Positions 23,367 to 34,268 of a stretch of DNA of 64,000 nucleotides are shown here, one piece after another. Origin of the DNA: Blepharisma stoltei (taxonomy: Eukaryota > Ciliophora > Heterotrichea > Heterotrichida > Blepharismidae); NCBI GenBank assembly GCA_914767885.1, contig CAJZBQ010000041.1, positions 377,001 through 441,000 of the forward strand. The letters are read 5' to 3'. Below the pieces are notes generated by a model that did not search any database, was not told the DNA's origin, and was given only the letters and a program-made list of their open reading frames with translations. Position numbers and translations under genes: made by a program. The number at the start of each line of letters is the position of its first letter. The stretch's first letter is position 1.

Positions 23367-24056
23367 ATGGATCGAATTCCTATGAAATTATCTTCAAGAA
23401 CTCTAAAAGGAGAAAAATCTAATTTATCTCAAACAGGAACTTCTATGAAATTAAGCTACAATTCTTCAAATTATGGAAGACATGCAAGTGACTATCAGGA
23501 CAAAGAGTTCAAAATTCCCAGAGAACGCTTCAATCCTATTGAAATTAAACGACTAAGGACTGATTATCGAAAATTCTGCAATAAAATGGAAATTATGACC
23601 AGACGAGCTTTTCTTGAGTTTTTTAAAATAGAGGAGCTAGAAGGAACCTTAATTGGTGACAGACTTTACACAGCTTTTGCCCTTCAAGGCTCGATAGACT
23701 TTGAAAAATTTTTAAATGCAGTTGGAGTCTTATGCAAAGGGTCACTAGATGAAAGGCTTCAGCTTGTTTTCAAGATTTTTGATGTAAAAAATGCCAATGT
23801 GATTGATAGAAGTGACCTAAAGAGAATTTTGCTGTCAATATTAAATTCTATGCTGGAGGTCGAAATGGATTCTGCTGAGGTTCAGAATTTGCAAATGGAG
23901 GTTCATGGAATTTCACCACAGGAAAGAGAAGAAGCAATTGATGGGATTTTAAATGACATTATTACGCCGAATTCTGGGGATATTTTAACACCTGAAGAAT
24001 TTTGTAATTTTATAGGAAATGAGCCACTGCTGAGAAAAATACTTGAAGGTGCTTAA
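23367..24056 (+). CDS. EF-hand calcium-binding protein
   Basis: 229 residues, no insert. After a 50-residue Ser-rich head comes a calcineurin-B/recoverin-like arrangement: a degenerate EF hand, GSIDFEKFLNAVGVLC, then FKIFDVKNANVIDRSDLKRI (EF loop D-V-K-N-A-N-V-I-D-R-S-D, missing some acidic ligands) and a last loop NSGDILTPEEF. Calcium binding may therefore be weak. Likely a regulatory or cytoskeletal partner; no specific name. Confidence 0.7.
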   Translation: MDRIPMKLSSRTLKGEKSNLSQTGTSMKLSYNSSNYGRHASDYQDKEFKIPRERFNPIEIKRLRTDYRKFCNKMEIMTRRAFLEFFKIEELEGTLIGDRLYTAFALQGSIDFEKFLNAVGVLCKGSLDERLQLVFKIFDVKNANVIDRSDLKRILLSILNSMLEVEMDSAEVQNLQMEVHGISPQEREEAIDGILNDIITPNSGDILTPEEFCNFIGNEPLLRKILEGA

Positions 24057-24250
24057 TATGTAACTAAACATTAGGTTTTATACATCATTTAAATTCTTGG
24101 ATAAATTCGGCAAAAATTTATTTTCATAAATGACGTAGAAATCATCATATATCAACATTTTTTATAATTTCCTTAATAATACTGATTTAATTAGGCAAGA
24201 ATCCAGCACGATCCACTTAATAATACGACTATATAAGATACCTATTCTTA

Positions 24251-24714
24251 CTCCCCACCGTGAGGGAACAAAACCATTGGAAAAAATCCCATCCTCCGTG
24301 AGCGAACAAAAATTTTTTAAGAAAAATTATTTTGATATATAAATAATAATTATTATAATGAGATCTCTAGCTAATTCTGCTTAATTTTAACAGCTTGCAT
24401 TTTAAAACATAAAATTTACAAATTAAATTAATATTTGCTCTAATATAATTTCCAATTGATTTTTTTGATATTTCGAAAAAATTTACATTAAAAATTTATA
24501 TATAATTTTTTTTAAAAAAAAAAACTAAGCTCTTGATTCACGAAGGGGGGCCGTCGAAGCAGGTGACACTTTCCCAAGAAGCACCCTGGTGATCGAAGAG
24601 GCCATCCCCAGCGACCTGTGGGCCCGATGCGACGAAGGTGAGTGATAGTACCTGGGGTTGCACCCCGTAGTGGACGTTAAACGATATAAATTCTATAAGA
24701 TTCACGAAGGGGAG
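24251..24714 (-). mobile_element. pogo-type MITE carrying a nested insert
   Basis: TTA 24248-24250 and 24715-24717. Tandem end at left (CACCGTGAGGGAACAAAA, TCCGTGAGCGAACAAAA), central block TATTATAATGAGATC. The right end is split by the 150-bp insert at 24549-24698. Intergenic, downstream of both the EF-hand gene and eIF1A. Confidence 0.82.
24549..24698 (+). mobile_element. short GC-rich insert nested in a MITE
   Basis: 150 bp between perfect 14-bp copies of GATTCACGAAGGGG (24535-24548, 24699-24712). GC-rich head, then GGGGTTGCACCCCG (a B-box-like stretch), then AT-rich tail TAAACGATATAAATTCTATAA. SINE-like in shape: short, internal promoter-like box, A/T tail and target duplication. It gives a relative date: the MITE was there first. 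Confidence 0.7.
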
Positions 24715-24761
24715 TTAGATATGCTGATCAAATATTACTTTATAAGTAATTATAATAAAAC

Positions 24762-25229
24762 TTATATATTTTCTATGTCTAAATCGCTTTTTCGTTCTTC
24801 ATCACTCGAGTCACTGTCCTCTTCTTCAACATTTGTCATCCTTGCAAATTGAATGTGGTCGTTTGGATCTTCTTCTTGATTTTCCGCTACCTTAAGATTT
24901 TCAGGAAGCTCACCAAGAGACTTTAAATTTCGGACCTCATCAGGTGTGTATTTAAGAATGATGTCAGCTTTGGAGTCTTGGTAATCTCGTAAGCCCACCA
25001 GTACAATGTCGTCCATGCCTATCCAAACTCGCCTTTTCATTTGGCCTCTAATGTGGCAGAGACGCTTTACACCGTCAAAACAATATGCTTCTAAACGACC
25101 ATTTCCAAGCATTCTGAGCACTTGTGCGTATTCTTGACCATCTTCTTTGAAAGTCAGCTCTCGCTTGAATTCTGTAGCTTCGTTTTTCCCACGACGCTTG
25201 TTCTTGCCACCTTTCCCTTTTTTAGGCAT
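24762..25229 (-). CDS. EIF1A: translation initiation factor eIF1A
   Basis: 155 residues, about the usual length. Lys/Arg/Gly-rich N-terminal tail ([17 protein letters not shown]), then the S1-like OB fold: [54 protein letters not shown]. Acidic C-terminus ending DLDIENI, close to the DIDDI-type tail that binds eIF5B. Promotes 43S scanning and start-codon choice in the cytosol. No inserts. Confidence 0.95.
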   Translation of the reverse strand: MPKKGKGGKNKRRGKNEATEFKRELTFKEDGQEYAQVLRMLGNGRLEAYCFDGVKRLCHIRGQMKRRVWIGMDDIVLVGLRDYQDSKADIILKYTPDEVRNLKSLGELPENLKVAENQEEDPNDHIQFARMTNVEEEDSDSSDEERKSDLDIENI

Positions 25230-25382
25230 TTTTATTATAAGTTAAATGAGAAAAGTATAGGATTATTGAACGAAAATTGATAATAATTATGTAAACACAC
25301 TATAAAATGCTTTTTTCTCCTTTTTTATTAAAAGAAGTTTTATATTGATTTCTTTTTCATAATTTAGCACATTTTTAGCTTA

Positions 25383-25672
25383 CTCCCTCCCCTTCGTGAG
25401 CGAACAAAACTATTGGAAAAATCCACCATCCATGAGCGAACAAAATATTTTTTATGAAAAAATAATTTATATATCAGTGATTATTAATATAATGAAATCT
25501 CTAGCTAATTCTGTTTAATTTTAAAAGCATGCATTTAAAACATAAATTTTACAAATTAAATAAATACTTGCTTTCCATTTATCGCAAAATGGGATTTTTT
25601 TAAATTGAATAAAATTTTAAAAAAAAAATGAACTCCCTCCGAACAATTTTTTTTTTTTTTCACGGAGGGGAG
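25383..25672 (-). mobile_element. pogo-type MITE, 290 bp, flanked by TTA
   Basis: TTA 25380-25382 and 25673-25675. Tandem end at left (CCTTCGTGAGCGAACAAAA and CCATGAGCGAACAAAA). The right hairpin is partly lost (CTCCCTCCGAACAATTTT..CACGGAGGGGAG). Between eIF1A and the methyltransferase gene, not in coding sequence. Confidence 0.88.
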
Positions 25673-25709
25673 TTAGTTATTACTCATAAGGCTCAAATCA
25701 TATATCAAG

Positions 25710-26327
25710 CTAATCAATATTATCTGAATTAATTATTTGAGATGATAAAGATAGCCTCCATATTCTGAAATCTATTTCCTTTTTAAGCTTTCTTATCTCT
25801 ATCCCAGCTTCTTTAAGTTCTGCCTTAAACTCTCTATGAATTGGAATACTTCTAATTTTATTACAAAGTATTGCATAATTCGTATCTGTTAATTGCAATC
25901 TTAAAGTTTGAACATAAGGCTTTATCAATTCTCTAATCCAGACTACATCTGCTGATATAATAATATCTGCATCGATTCTGAAAGGACTAAACCAATCTAA
26001 TTCTACACAGTCTATGGTCACAGAGTTTCTCTCAATGTTTCTTCTTGCCCCAATTAGTACTTCTCCTAAATCTGTTGCTATAACTCTAGAAGCTCCTAAA
26101 ATTTTGCAAGCTATGCTGGTTATCCCTATCCCTGCACCTAGCTCAAGAGTTATTTTATTTTCTATAAGGCTATTATTTTCTTCCAAAAATTTTGCAAGAA
26201 TTATGCTCGAGTCCCAAAAGCTACCTCCTGTACCAGAAATAGCTTCATTTAGATCAATTATCATATGGGCTCCTTTGATATCAACTCCTTGTCTAATATC
26301 AAAGAGTGGTCCTGGTAATGCCAGCAT
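25710..26327 (-). CDS. METTL21-type protein lysine methyltransferase
   Basis: 205 residues, SAM-dependent methyltransferase of the family-16 (METTL21/FAM86) group. GTGGSFWDSSIILAKFLEE is the hallmark that replaces GxxxWxxxxxLxxyL, followed by LELGAGIGITSIACKILGAS (motif I), VIATD (post I) and IDADIIISADVVW (DVxW in place of DxxY). The substrate is a protein lysine that cannot be named from sequence. Ends at TAG. No insert. Confidence 0.82.
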   Translation of the reverse strand: MLALPGPLFDIRQGVDIKGAHMIIDLNEAISGTGGSFWDSSIILAKFLEENNSLIENKITLELGAGIGITSIACKILGASRVIATDLGEVLIGARRNIERNSVTIDCVELDWFSPFRIDADIIISADVVWIRELIKPYVQTLRLQLTDTNYAILCNKIRSIPIHREFKAELKEAGIEIRKLKKEIDFRIWRLSLSSQIINSDNID

Positions 26328-26692
26328 TATTTTTATTTATTTTTTACAAATTTTTTATAATATACAAAAGCCACAAAATTTGATAGCACGATGGAATTTA
26401 ATCATTTTAATGTATTAAACGCATATAAATTAAAAATATAATTCTTTAAATTTGAAAACTGATAAAAACGCATTATTACGCAATTTTGGTTATATAACAA
26501 AATTAAAAAATTTAGACACAAAATCGCCCAATCGTTCATATTTTTCATATTTATGGATTCTACTTTCCGTTTCTTAATAGAATTTTATAGGTTTATGTCA
26601 TCGAAAATTCATCAAATATTTGTGCGATTTCTTTAATAAGTCAGCAAATTTTTACCATAAATATAAATTCTGAAAAGAAAAGACCTCGAAAC
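26328..26692. other. intergenic between divergent genes
   Basis: AT-rich region between the methyltransferase (-) and the gene at 26693 (+). Nothing recognisable beyond likely promoter DNA. Confidence 0.4.
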
Positions 26693-27586
26693 ATGGCAAA
26701 CTTCTTCAGCTTTGATAGCCTACAATTTCCAGTAGGTTTTGTTCCAGAAGAATGATTCTTGCAGACTGCAGCGAACAGAATGAATACAATAAACGCTATG
26801 CTACAAACATCCGAGGACATGAAAAAAAATGCTGACGAGCTTGCATTATTGCTTAGAGGGTTAAGAGAGAGATTATCCCCTAGCTTAGATAATCGACTCC
26901 AGAAAGTACCCAGAAAACGAGACTTAATAAATATGATAATTTGTGGTAACAAAAATTATCAATTTAAACTTAAGCTTGATTCATCTTTCCCCAAGTGTGT
27001 CAGTAAATCAATGTTTTTTGATTTTCATGTTACAGTGAAAGCCTATAATGGAGAGTCACTTGCAGAAAACTCTGAAATTTTGCTCAAAGTAGAAATCTGG
27101 TCAGCAGAATGCCCACCCAAGCGACTTTTCAACAACAAGTCAGGGAGAGATTTAATCATAAATGATACCTGCAACTTGAAGTTCTACAGCAGAAGAAAAA
27201 AACATTTAGCAAATATTAATTTAAATTATAAAGTTTATGTTTTAAAGCGCAATTTTTTTAAAATTAAACAGAATTAGCTAGATTTTTCGTTATATAATTA
27301 TCATTTATATATCAAATTTTTTCATAAAAAATTTTTGTTCTCTCACAGAGAGTGGTGTTTTAGGCAAAAAATAGGGATTTTTCTAATGGTTTTGTTCACT
27401 CATGAGAGTTAGCATTTTTTTAAAGTAAAAATCACAGAAGTCACCTCGCATTTTATGAATGGATGAGTATTTTTATTGATTACTGCGGATAGCAGAGATC
27501 TTAGTCAACTTTTTCAACCCTTGGTTATAAAGCATGTCTATGTACAGTCGAAGAGAGAGCTAAAGTGCTACGATGACAGCGATTAG
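26693..27586 (+). CDS. hypothetical protein, one MITE-type insert
   Basis: 224 residues after removing 219 bp. MANFFSFDS start; the TGA at 26751-26753 is Trp (PEEWFLQT). An N-terminal helical part precedes a beta-rich part (FKLKLDSSFPKCV, FFDFHVTVKAYNGESL, LLKVEIWSAECPP) that could be a C2- or arrestin-like sandwich; I do not recognise it firmly. The insert joins RRKKHL to KITEVTSHFMNGWVFLL. Ends TAG 27584-27586. Confidence 0.55.
27207..27425. mobile_element. one-ended pogo-type MITE remnant
   Basis: Lacks the CTCC end at left; starts inside the AT-rich centre (AATTATAAAGTTTATGTTTTAAAGCGC). Keeps the tandem right end (CTCACAGAGAGTGG..GTTCACTCATGAGAGTTA). TA at 27207 and 27426 allows in-frame removal, so the functional right boundary may lie 17 bp beyond the old GAG end. 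Confidence 0.6.
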
Positions 27587-27971
27587 ACACTGCATCAAAG
27601 AAATATTGAAATATTATTAAGCACTAATAATCACAGTTAATAGTTTGTTTGTAGTTTAAAGGGGCAAAACTTTAATCTAATAAATTATTAAATTGAATTA
27701 ATAGTTTCCATTATAATTGGCACAGAAAACAAGAAAATCTTCTGAACTAAGAAGGCTTGAAAATAGCTGAAACAAGAATTAGAGTTGTCATAATATAAGC
27801 TTCTATAGCGCATTATTTGATTTCTAACTGAAGTCTAGAAACAAATATAAGGCATCATAGCATTCTAATGCAAATAATACAAAGAAATTAAGCCATTATA
27901 GAATTACAGATTTTTTACTATTCTATAAAATTATTAATATTTTAACATTTTTATTACCTTCCAAAATGATT
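27587..27971. other. intergenic between convergent genes
   Basis: AT-rich spacer with stop codons in all frames; no repeat or RNA recognised. Confidence 0.4.
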
Positions 27972-29777
27972 CTAAATTATCCTTTCTAAATATTCTTCAA
28001 TACCTTCCAATGCTTTCATATAACCTCTTATTTCTTCTTCTGAAATTTTCGCCTTTTGCATGAGCTTATGCATTAGTTTGCTTAAGGCAGAAATATGAGT
28101 GAATGCTTCATCGTGAAAACTCTCCATTAATTTTGAACCTACCATTGATCTTGCTTCTTCACTTCTGCAATCAAATTTTGGACTTATAGAAGTTCTGCTG
28201 CATATTGATCTTTGTGTTTGAGTCACTTTTTCACTTAAACCCACTTTAAATCTAAGCTCAGCTAGTTCAGAAGACAAACAAAAATTTTCATTTTCCAAAT
28301 CTTTTATTCTTTGCTTATTATTCTCAATTTCTTTTGTATTTTCGAAGGTGTGGGATGTATGGATTTGGGTTTTGGACTTTAAATTCTCGATTTCTGAGTT
28401 TAGCTCACTCTCCCCCACTTTAAATTGGAACAAAAAATTTTGTTCCAATTTAAAGGGAGGTTAATTTTTTTTTTTTAAAAAAAAATCAATATAAAATTTT
28501 TTATATAAAAAACAAAATTTCAAAAATTTATCGAATTAGATTAATAAATTTATTTAATAAAATGCTATTTACTCTTTATCCTTTTAAAAAAAAAAGCAAG
28601 ATATAGCTAAAGTTTCATTATTAGTTAATACGCCACTATTAATCGGTATCAAAATTATTTACACAAAAATTATTATTTTTATTGATACAAAAAAATTAGA
28701 AAAAAAAATTTTAGAAAATTTATCAATCAAAGTGCTAATTTTTTTTAAATGAGATGTTATTTATACTCTATTCTTTACAATAAAGCAAGAAATAAGCAAG
28801 TTTTAAAATTTTATAAAGAATTCGCATTGAATTTATATCAAAACTATTTAAATAAAAAATATCATTTTTATTAAAAAAATAAAAGTTTTTAAAAAAAAAA
28901 ATTGTTTTTAAAATTTAGCAATTAAGGATAATAAATTTATTTAAATAAGATGCTCTTTATACTCTCTTCTTTAAACAAGAGCAAGCTATAACTAAATTTT
29001 GAATTTTAGTTAAGAAGATACATTTAACTTATATCAAAACTTTTTATATAAAAATTATATATAATTTTTTATTATAAAATTAAATTTTGTTCAAATTTAA
29101 GGGGGTTAATTTACCAAAAAAGTGGAAATTTTACCTATATTTTGTTCCAATTTAAAAGGGGGGGAGTCAGAAATTTTTTGTTCTTTTACGGAATTATTTT
29201 TTACTTTAATTTCTATAAGGTCCCTACACTCTTGAAGCTCAAGCTGTAATTGCCTGATTTTTGATATTTCTTCAGCTGAGTCTTTGAGTTGTTTTTTTAA
29301 ATTTCTTATTTTAGCTCTGCACTTTTTGTTTTTTTGTATTTCTTTTTCATAGTCTTCTTTATAATTTTTTTCATAATTCTGAGTATTTCTCGAGTCAAAA
29401 GTTGAGCTAATTCCTTTTAATTCTTGAGACAGATTTCTAACTTTTACCTCAAAACTTGATGAAGGTCGTTCTGTCGCTGGCCTTTCTCCTTCTATAGTAT
29501 AAAACGTGCTTAACTCTAAAATTTCGCTTTTATTTTTTTTTAATGCTAAATCCTTGCAAAGTAATGCATTTCTTTCTTCAAGTTTTTGAATTGATTTTTC
29601 TTTGATGCTCATCCTCATTTCCAAAGTTTTGCATTTCTCAGTCAAATAGAAAACTTCATTTTGATAGCATGAAATTTGCTGTTGTGCTGCTTCATTAATC
29701 TTTTTTTCTTTCGATAATTCAACTTTTAAAGAGTTTATCAAATTTTGGTCCTTCGAATTATTACGATTTTTGTTCAT
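27972..29777 (-). CDS. coiled-coil protein
   Basis: 347 residues from ATG 29777 after removing the 762-bp insert. Long coiled coil (LINSLKVELSKEKKIN, EEISKIRQLQLELQECRDL), a Ser-rich break (RPATERPSSSF), then a second helical part. The insert joins KEQKIS to ELNSEIENLKSK in frame. The frame is open 60 bp upstream of this ATG into the small hairpin element at 29815-29908, so the true start may lie beyond it. No domain name. Confidence 0.6.
28408..29166 (+). mobile_element. second MITE family, 759 bp, flanked by TCA
   Basis: TCA 28405-28407 and 29167-29169. Same design as the other MITEs but with another terminal word: CTTTAAATTGGAACAAAA in place of CTCCGTGAGTGAACAAAA. The left end is a palindrome of the word and its inverse, then GGTTAATTTTTT; the right end has two inverse copies, the inner one reduced. 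The centre is AT-rich with roughly repeated blocks (ATGCTATTTACTCTTTATCC, ATGCTCTTTATACTCTCTTC). No open frame. Excision with one TCA restores the coiled-coil gene. Confidence 0.88.
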
Positions 29778-29814
29778 TTTATCTATAGTGATTGCAAAAA
29801 TGTCTGATCTAGCT

Positions 29815-29908
29815 CCATAAGTGGAGAATTTTTCCACATGTAAAACCTAAATTTCACACTCCACTTTGGAATTTGCGCTTCACATGTGGAGAAATTCTCG
29901 ACTTGTGG
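29815..29908. repeat. 94-bp hairpin element at a gene start
   Basis: 27-bp inverted arms, 29815-29841 (CCATAAGTGGAGAATTTTTC..) and 29882-29908, with about four mismatches and a 40-bp loop. Sits at the 5' end of the coiled-coil gene. Could be a mini-MITE or IES, or a regulatory hairpin. Confidence 0.6.
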
Positions 29909-30018
29909 AATCCGATCAAATATTACTGCAATGCACTATATTAGTCTAAGGGAATAATTCCATTTGATTATAAATGCTTCATTAATCCCATAATCATAGA
30001 TTTTAATACATTTACTAA

Positions 30019-30220
30019 CTCCTCCCTGACTACATGATCGAACAAAATCAATTGAAAATTACTATTTTTATAGTTAAAAAACCAATATATGAGTGATAAG
30101 TATATTGAAATCTCTACTTCTGTTGATTTTTAAACAGCTAACTTTTTTAAAAAAAATAAATTTTTATAAATTCATTTATTTTGCTTTCCAATTTTTGTCC
30201 GCTCACAAGAGGAAAAGGAG
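30019..30220 (-). mobile_element. decayed pogo-type MITE
   Basis: TAA at 30016-30018, then CTCCTCCCTGACTACATGATCGAACAAAA. The centre keeps CCAATATATGAGTGATAAGTATATTGAAATC; the right end is GTCCGCTCACAAGAGG. The downstream TNA copy is no longer visible. Oldest-looking copy in the window; intergenic. Confidence 0.6.
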
Positions 30221-30422
30221 GATGAGGAATGATGCGAAAACAGTTAAAATAACAAGGAAAAATACTATAACTAAAAGCTGGGTAATGAACATAATAATAT
30301 AAAATTTTGCAAATATTATTTATAATATGCATTGGCTAGCTTATTGCTGATACCTTTAAAAGGCTAACTTAGGCAAAGATTATTAGTTAACTTTTCCTCT
30401 TGAAACTTTTAATATATTTTAT

Positions 30423-32544
30423 TTAATTTACACGGTTTCCATCTACCCATTCTGCAACTTTTTCATTTCCAGATGCATCTCTATAAAGCCCTTCTCCATG
30501 CTGTTTTCCATTTTTCCAATAGCCCTTATACATTTTACCATTTGGCCATCTAAATTCTCCATATCCTTCTTTTTTATCGAACAAATATTCTCCATTATAA
30601 GTTCTACCGTCAGGTCATCTAAAAATTCCTCTTCCATGCATTCTATTGTCTTTTCAAGCTCCTTTGAATTTTCTTCCATCTTTTCACCTATAAGCTCCAT
30701 ATCCTTCTATTCGATTTTCATTGAACTCTCCATTATAGCTTGACCCATCAGCCCAATGGAATTGACCAACTCCAGTTTTCTTACCTTAGCTTAACTCATT
30801 AAAGGTCGGTAATGTGCCTTATTAGTAAAGCAGTCACCAGGATTACGTGGGAATTCATCTGCTCTACGACGAGCTGAGAGGGCTTGAATGATTGAGTTAT
30901 CTCACCGACAGTCAGCTCGAACGACTTCTCCTTCTTTCTTCAGACCCTAATGCAATGGATATCCGAAGAGTTACTTGCTACACATTTCTTCCTTGACTTG
31001 ACTGCTCCAGTGCTGAGTGGGCAGGGAAAGGAATCCTGCGGCCTTTCTTGAGGCTGTGAAACTAAATTGTCCACATAAAAATCCCACAAAATGGAATTTC
31101 TGGTCAACTCTCGGCAAAAAGAAAAGCTTGAAGCTCAGGGTGTAACTCCTGGCTTAACGCTGCAGAGTTGCCCAATTGGTCTAGGTATCGAATATAGACT
31201 TTTACTGGACTTCCTTTTTCCAGTTCAAGTTTTCCTTTCCCTCTAGGTAAAATCTAGCTCTGAAAGCCGACTAAATTAAATTAATATAAACGGCTTAAAT
31301 TCTTGCAGATGCTGCCTCCGCGCGCTTGAAACTACCGGAGCCTCCTTGCCGGAGGAATTTAGCCGCGTGAACTCTGTCTCAATATCGATCTACTCCGGGA
31401 CCTGGAGCCTACACCGATATCCCTGAGTCTCGACAGATTAGGAAGACTCATCTTGCTCTACGGCATTCGACGCAATGGAGGGCAAAGATCAGCCAAGACT
31501 TCCTGTAGGCCATCTCAGGGGAGGTGACACCCAGGAAAAAACCACAGCTCTTTGGAATCGGCAGGAAAAGAACCCGTTGCCCAAAACCCATCCGGATAAC
31601 TAAAACTTGGATTGGAGTCGCCAGCAGCTGATTAGCAAAGTTTACCTGCCTCATAAGGCCTTTCAAGACAAATTAAAGATTAAAATTAAACGCCTGAACC
31701 CTGTTTAAGCTATAAAACCGTTTTGCCATCCAAAGTAGTGAATCATCAAGGACATATTTTGTAGCCCACCGCCATATAAATAAAAAGCGGACTAAGGCTA
31801 GGCTCCAAACATTACTTGAATTGCTTACTAGCATAGCTGACCATTTCTGGGCTAGCAAAACCTTGCCAATATAATTAAATATATATGCTCGAGGCACATA
31901 GCAGGGAGGTCATATCCAGGCCAAGACACTATACTGAATTATCCAGTTTTCTTACCATCTTTATAATCTCCTACATAATAAGCTCCATCAGGCCATCTTT
32001 CTAATCCTTTTCCTTCTTGTTTATCATCAATTCAATCTCCTTCATAACTGATTCCGCCATAATGAACATATTTTCCTTTTCCATGTGCTTTGTCATTTTT
32101 TCACATCCCTTCATAAACATTTCCTTCTGAATCCACTAGCCTACCATGTCCATCAGCTTTATCTTTTTTTCAATATCCCGTATATGTAGATCCATCTTGC
32201 CATATATACACACCTCTACCATGCTTTTCGCCTAAATGATTTTTTTGCCCAATATAGACAGTGCGATCAGGATATTTTTCTGCAGGATTCATATAGTCAG
32301 GATAGCCGTCATTTTTATCAAACTCATAAGGAAGTAAAGTGATGAGTATTTCTTGCATTTTTGGGGATTGAGAAACAGAATACGGATTTGATTTAAGAGA
32401 TTTTGTAACTTGATAAGGCTCCTGGCTTGAACTTTGTTGGCGTTTGGTTTTGTAAAATGATTCTTCAATGTTTATGACTTCTAGGTCATTATCAACGTTG
32501 AAATCAATGCTTTGACCGACACATGAACAAGCTCTGCAACCCAT
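30423..32544 (-). CDS. MORN-repeat protein
   Basis: 316 residues after removing the retroposon and one copy of its duplication. N-terminus MGCRACSCV has Gly2 and Cys residues suited to myristoylation or palmitoylation, so likely membrane-tethered. From about residue 95 run roughly ten MORN repeats ([53 protein letters not shown]), some Trp from TGA. MORN proteins bind membranes or scaffold cortical structures. The join [15 protein letters not shown] across the insert restores one perfect repeat. Confidence 0.88.
30786..31941 (-). mobile_element. retroposon-like insert, family B, long copy
   Basis: 1156 bp between perfect 15-bp copies of TCCAGTTTTCTTACC (30771-30785, 31942-31956). On the minus strand it starts TAATTCAGTATAGTGTC, folds with ATATTTAATTATAT, then GGCAAGGTTTTGCTAGC, and ends ..TAATGAGTTAAGCTAA. 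It shares its first about 150 bp and a later block with 19480-19999 but has about 600 bp more, so it may be the fuller form or a composite. Open frames inside are short and broken. Confidence 0.85.
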
Positions 32545-32564
32545 TTTATAAAACTTAATTCAAA

Positions 32565-33761
32565 CTATAGCAATTTAATCAGTTCTTTTTTAGAAGATCT
32601 TACTCCCTCCTCCGTGAGTGAACAAAACCATTAGAAAAATCCCTATTTTTTGCCCAAAAAACCACCCTCCGTGAGTGAACAAAAATTGTTTTAATAAAAA
32701 AAATTTTTGATATATAAGTGATAATTAGTATAATGAAATCTAGAGCTAATTCTGTTTAATTTTAAACAAATTGCTTTTTAAAACATAAATTTTATAAATT
32801 AAATTAATATTTGCTTTCCAATTTTTGCGAATTAGGATTTTTTTAAATTTCGAAAAAAAAAAATTTTCTATAAAATTTATATAAAAATTGTTTAAAAAAA
32901 AAAAAATTAATCCCCCTCCATGAGTGAACATAATTTTTTTGCTCACTCACGGAGGGGGGGAGTTAGATAAAGCCCTTGGTTCCCTCTTCCATATACAAAA
33001 GCGATTTTATCTGACTTGAAATCCTTCACAAACTCATGAATATATTCTTTGTTTAAATTCTCTCTTGGTTTCTCCACACATTTATTCAGCCTTTTAAAAG
33101 CTGATTTAATAAATTTATCTTCTTCTATTATCCTGCCTGTCTCTTTTCTATTCGAATTTACGAGCTCTTGGCATTCATTAATTATTGTATCAAGGCATAC
33201 TTGGGAGCAATTTCTTGTTGTTTTGGGTTTTCTTGGTGAATTTGCAGTGGTTTGATATAAATCGCAAGAGGTAGGCCTAAAAGTACAAGTAGAGCCAGTT
33301 ACAAAAGTGCTTATTGGCAATTCAAATTTTTTATTTTCTGATACTGGTGTTTTATTTAGCTTCTTTATTTCTGAAAGCTGTAAATGCAGCTTTATACTTT
33401 TTCGCTTTGTAAGAGGCTTTGGGAGCGGAGGAGAACTTCCAAAGCTGAAAGAGGGCCTGTGTCGGACTGATGAAAACTTGTGTTTTTCATTGACAATAAA
33501 TTTACTTGGATCGGTTGTTGATGCTTGCGAATAAGCTGGAGGCATTTTTTCAAGCCGGCTTAGGGAATGCTTTAGTTTTTTTGATATTGAAATTGCATCA
33601 GCTGTAGACAAAAGGCCTGTATCAACTTTCTTTTTCTTTTGTACATGATCAGTCAAGCTTTTTGCTGCGTCTTCAAAGCTTTTTTTTGAGTTCAAATCAA
33701 CTCCGAAAGCCTCATTTGAAGTATTTTTGGATATTTTAGGTTGCATTATGAGATGTTCCAT
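32565..33761 (-). CDS. hypothetical protein
   Basis: 277 residues after MITE removal. Lys/Ser/Pro-rich, largely disordered (SISKKLKHSLSRLEKMPP, FSFGSSPPLPKPLTKRKS), with a C-terminal helical part. Without excision the frame would run into the MITE and end as TPPLRE; with it the C-terminus is GLYLRSSKKELIKLL, ending at TAG 32565-32567, 20 bp from the MORN gene start. No domain recognised. Confidence 0.6.
32603..32962 (-). mobile_element. pogo-type MITE, 360 bp, flanked by TTA
   Basis: TTA 32600-32602 and 32963-32965. Well-preserved tandem end at left, hairpin end at right. Interrupts the last codons of the gene at 32565-33761; removal of 363 bp keeps frame. Confidence 0.92.
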
Positions 33762-34268
33762 TAGTTTAATTATATAACTAATTCATATGATTAAAATCTG
33801 TTTTAATAATTTAATTTTCTAATCAATACTCCTTATAACTTTTTTATAATTAATTAATTAATTAGACTTCTGATCCATTTACTCATGGTTAATCTGAAAA
33901 TTTATAAAGTAAGAATCGTAGGGTATTTTCTTATAATAACAAAACCAGGAATTATTTTAAGAAAATAATAAGCACTATGCTAGGATTAAATTATACTTTC
34001 TGACTGGATTAATTAAAATGCATCATGGAGCAGCTCAGAAAAAAATGAAAAAAATAAAATATGAATTGCTAACTCAACTAAAATTCTAGAAATTCCAATT
34101 TGAACATTTATTAAAATAAAATCTAAGGCAAACTTTCTTAATCAATAAGATTTTTAAAAATTCAAGAGTTTCAATGGATACATTCAAAGATTCAATATTT
34201 AATAAATATATTGATATATTTTATAACTATTTAATTCTTTTCCTATTAACCCACATTTATTATTCTAA
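33762..34268. other. intergenic, AT-rich
   Basis: About 500 bp of AT-rich DNA upstream of the gene at 32565-33761; no frame, RNA or repeat found apart from the MITE that follows. Confidence 0.4.
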
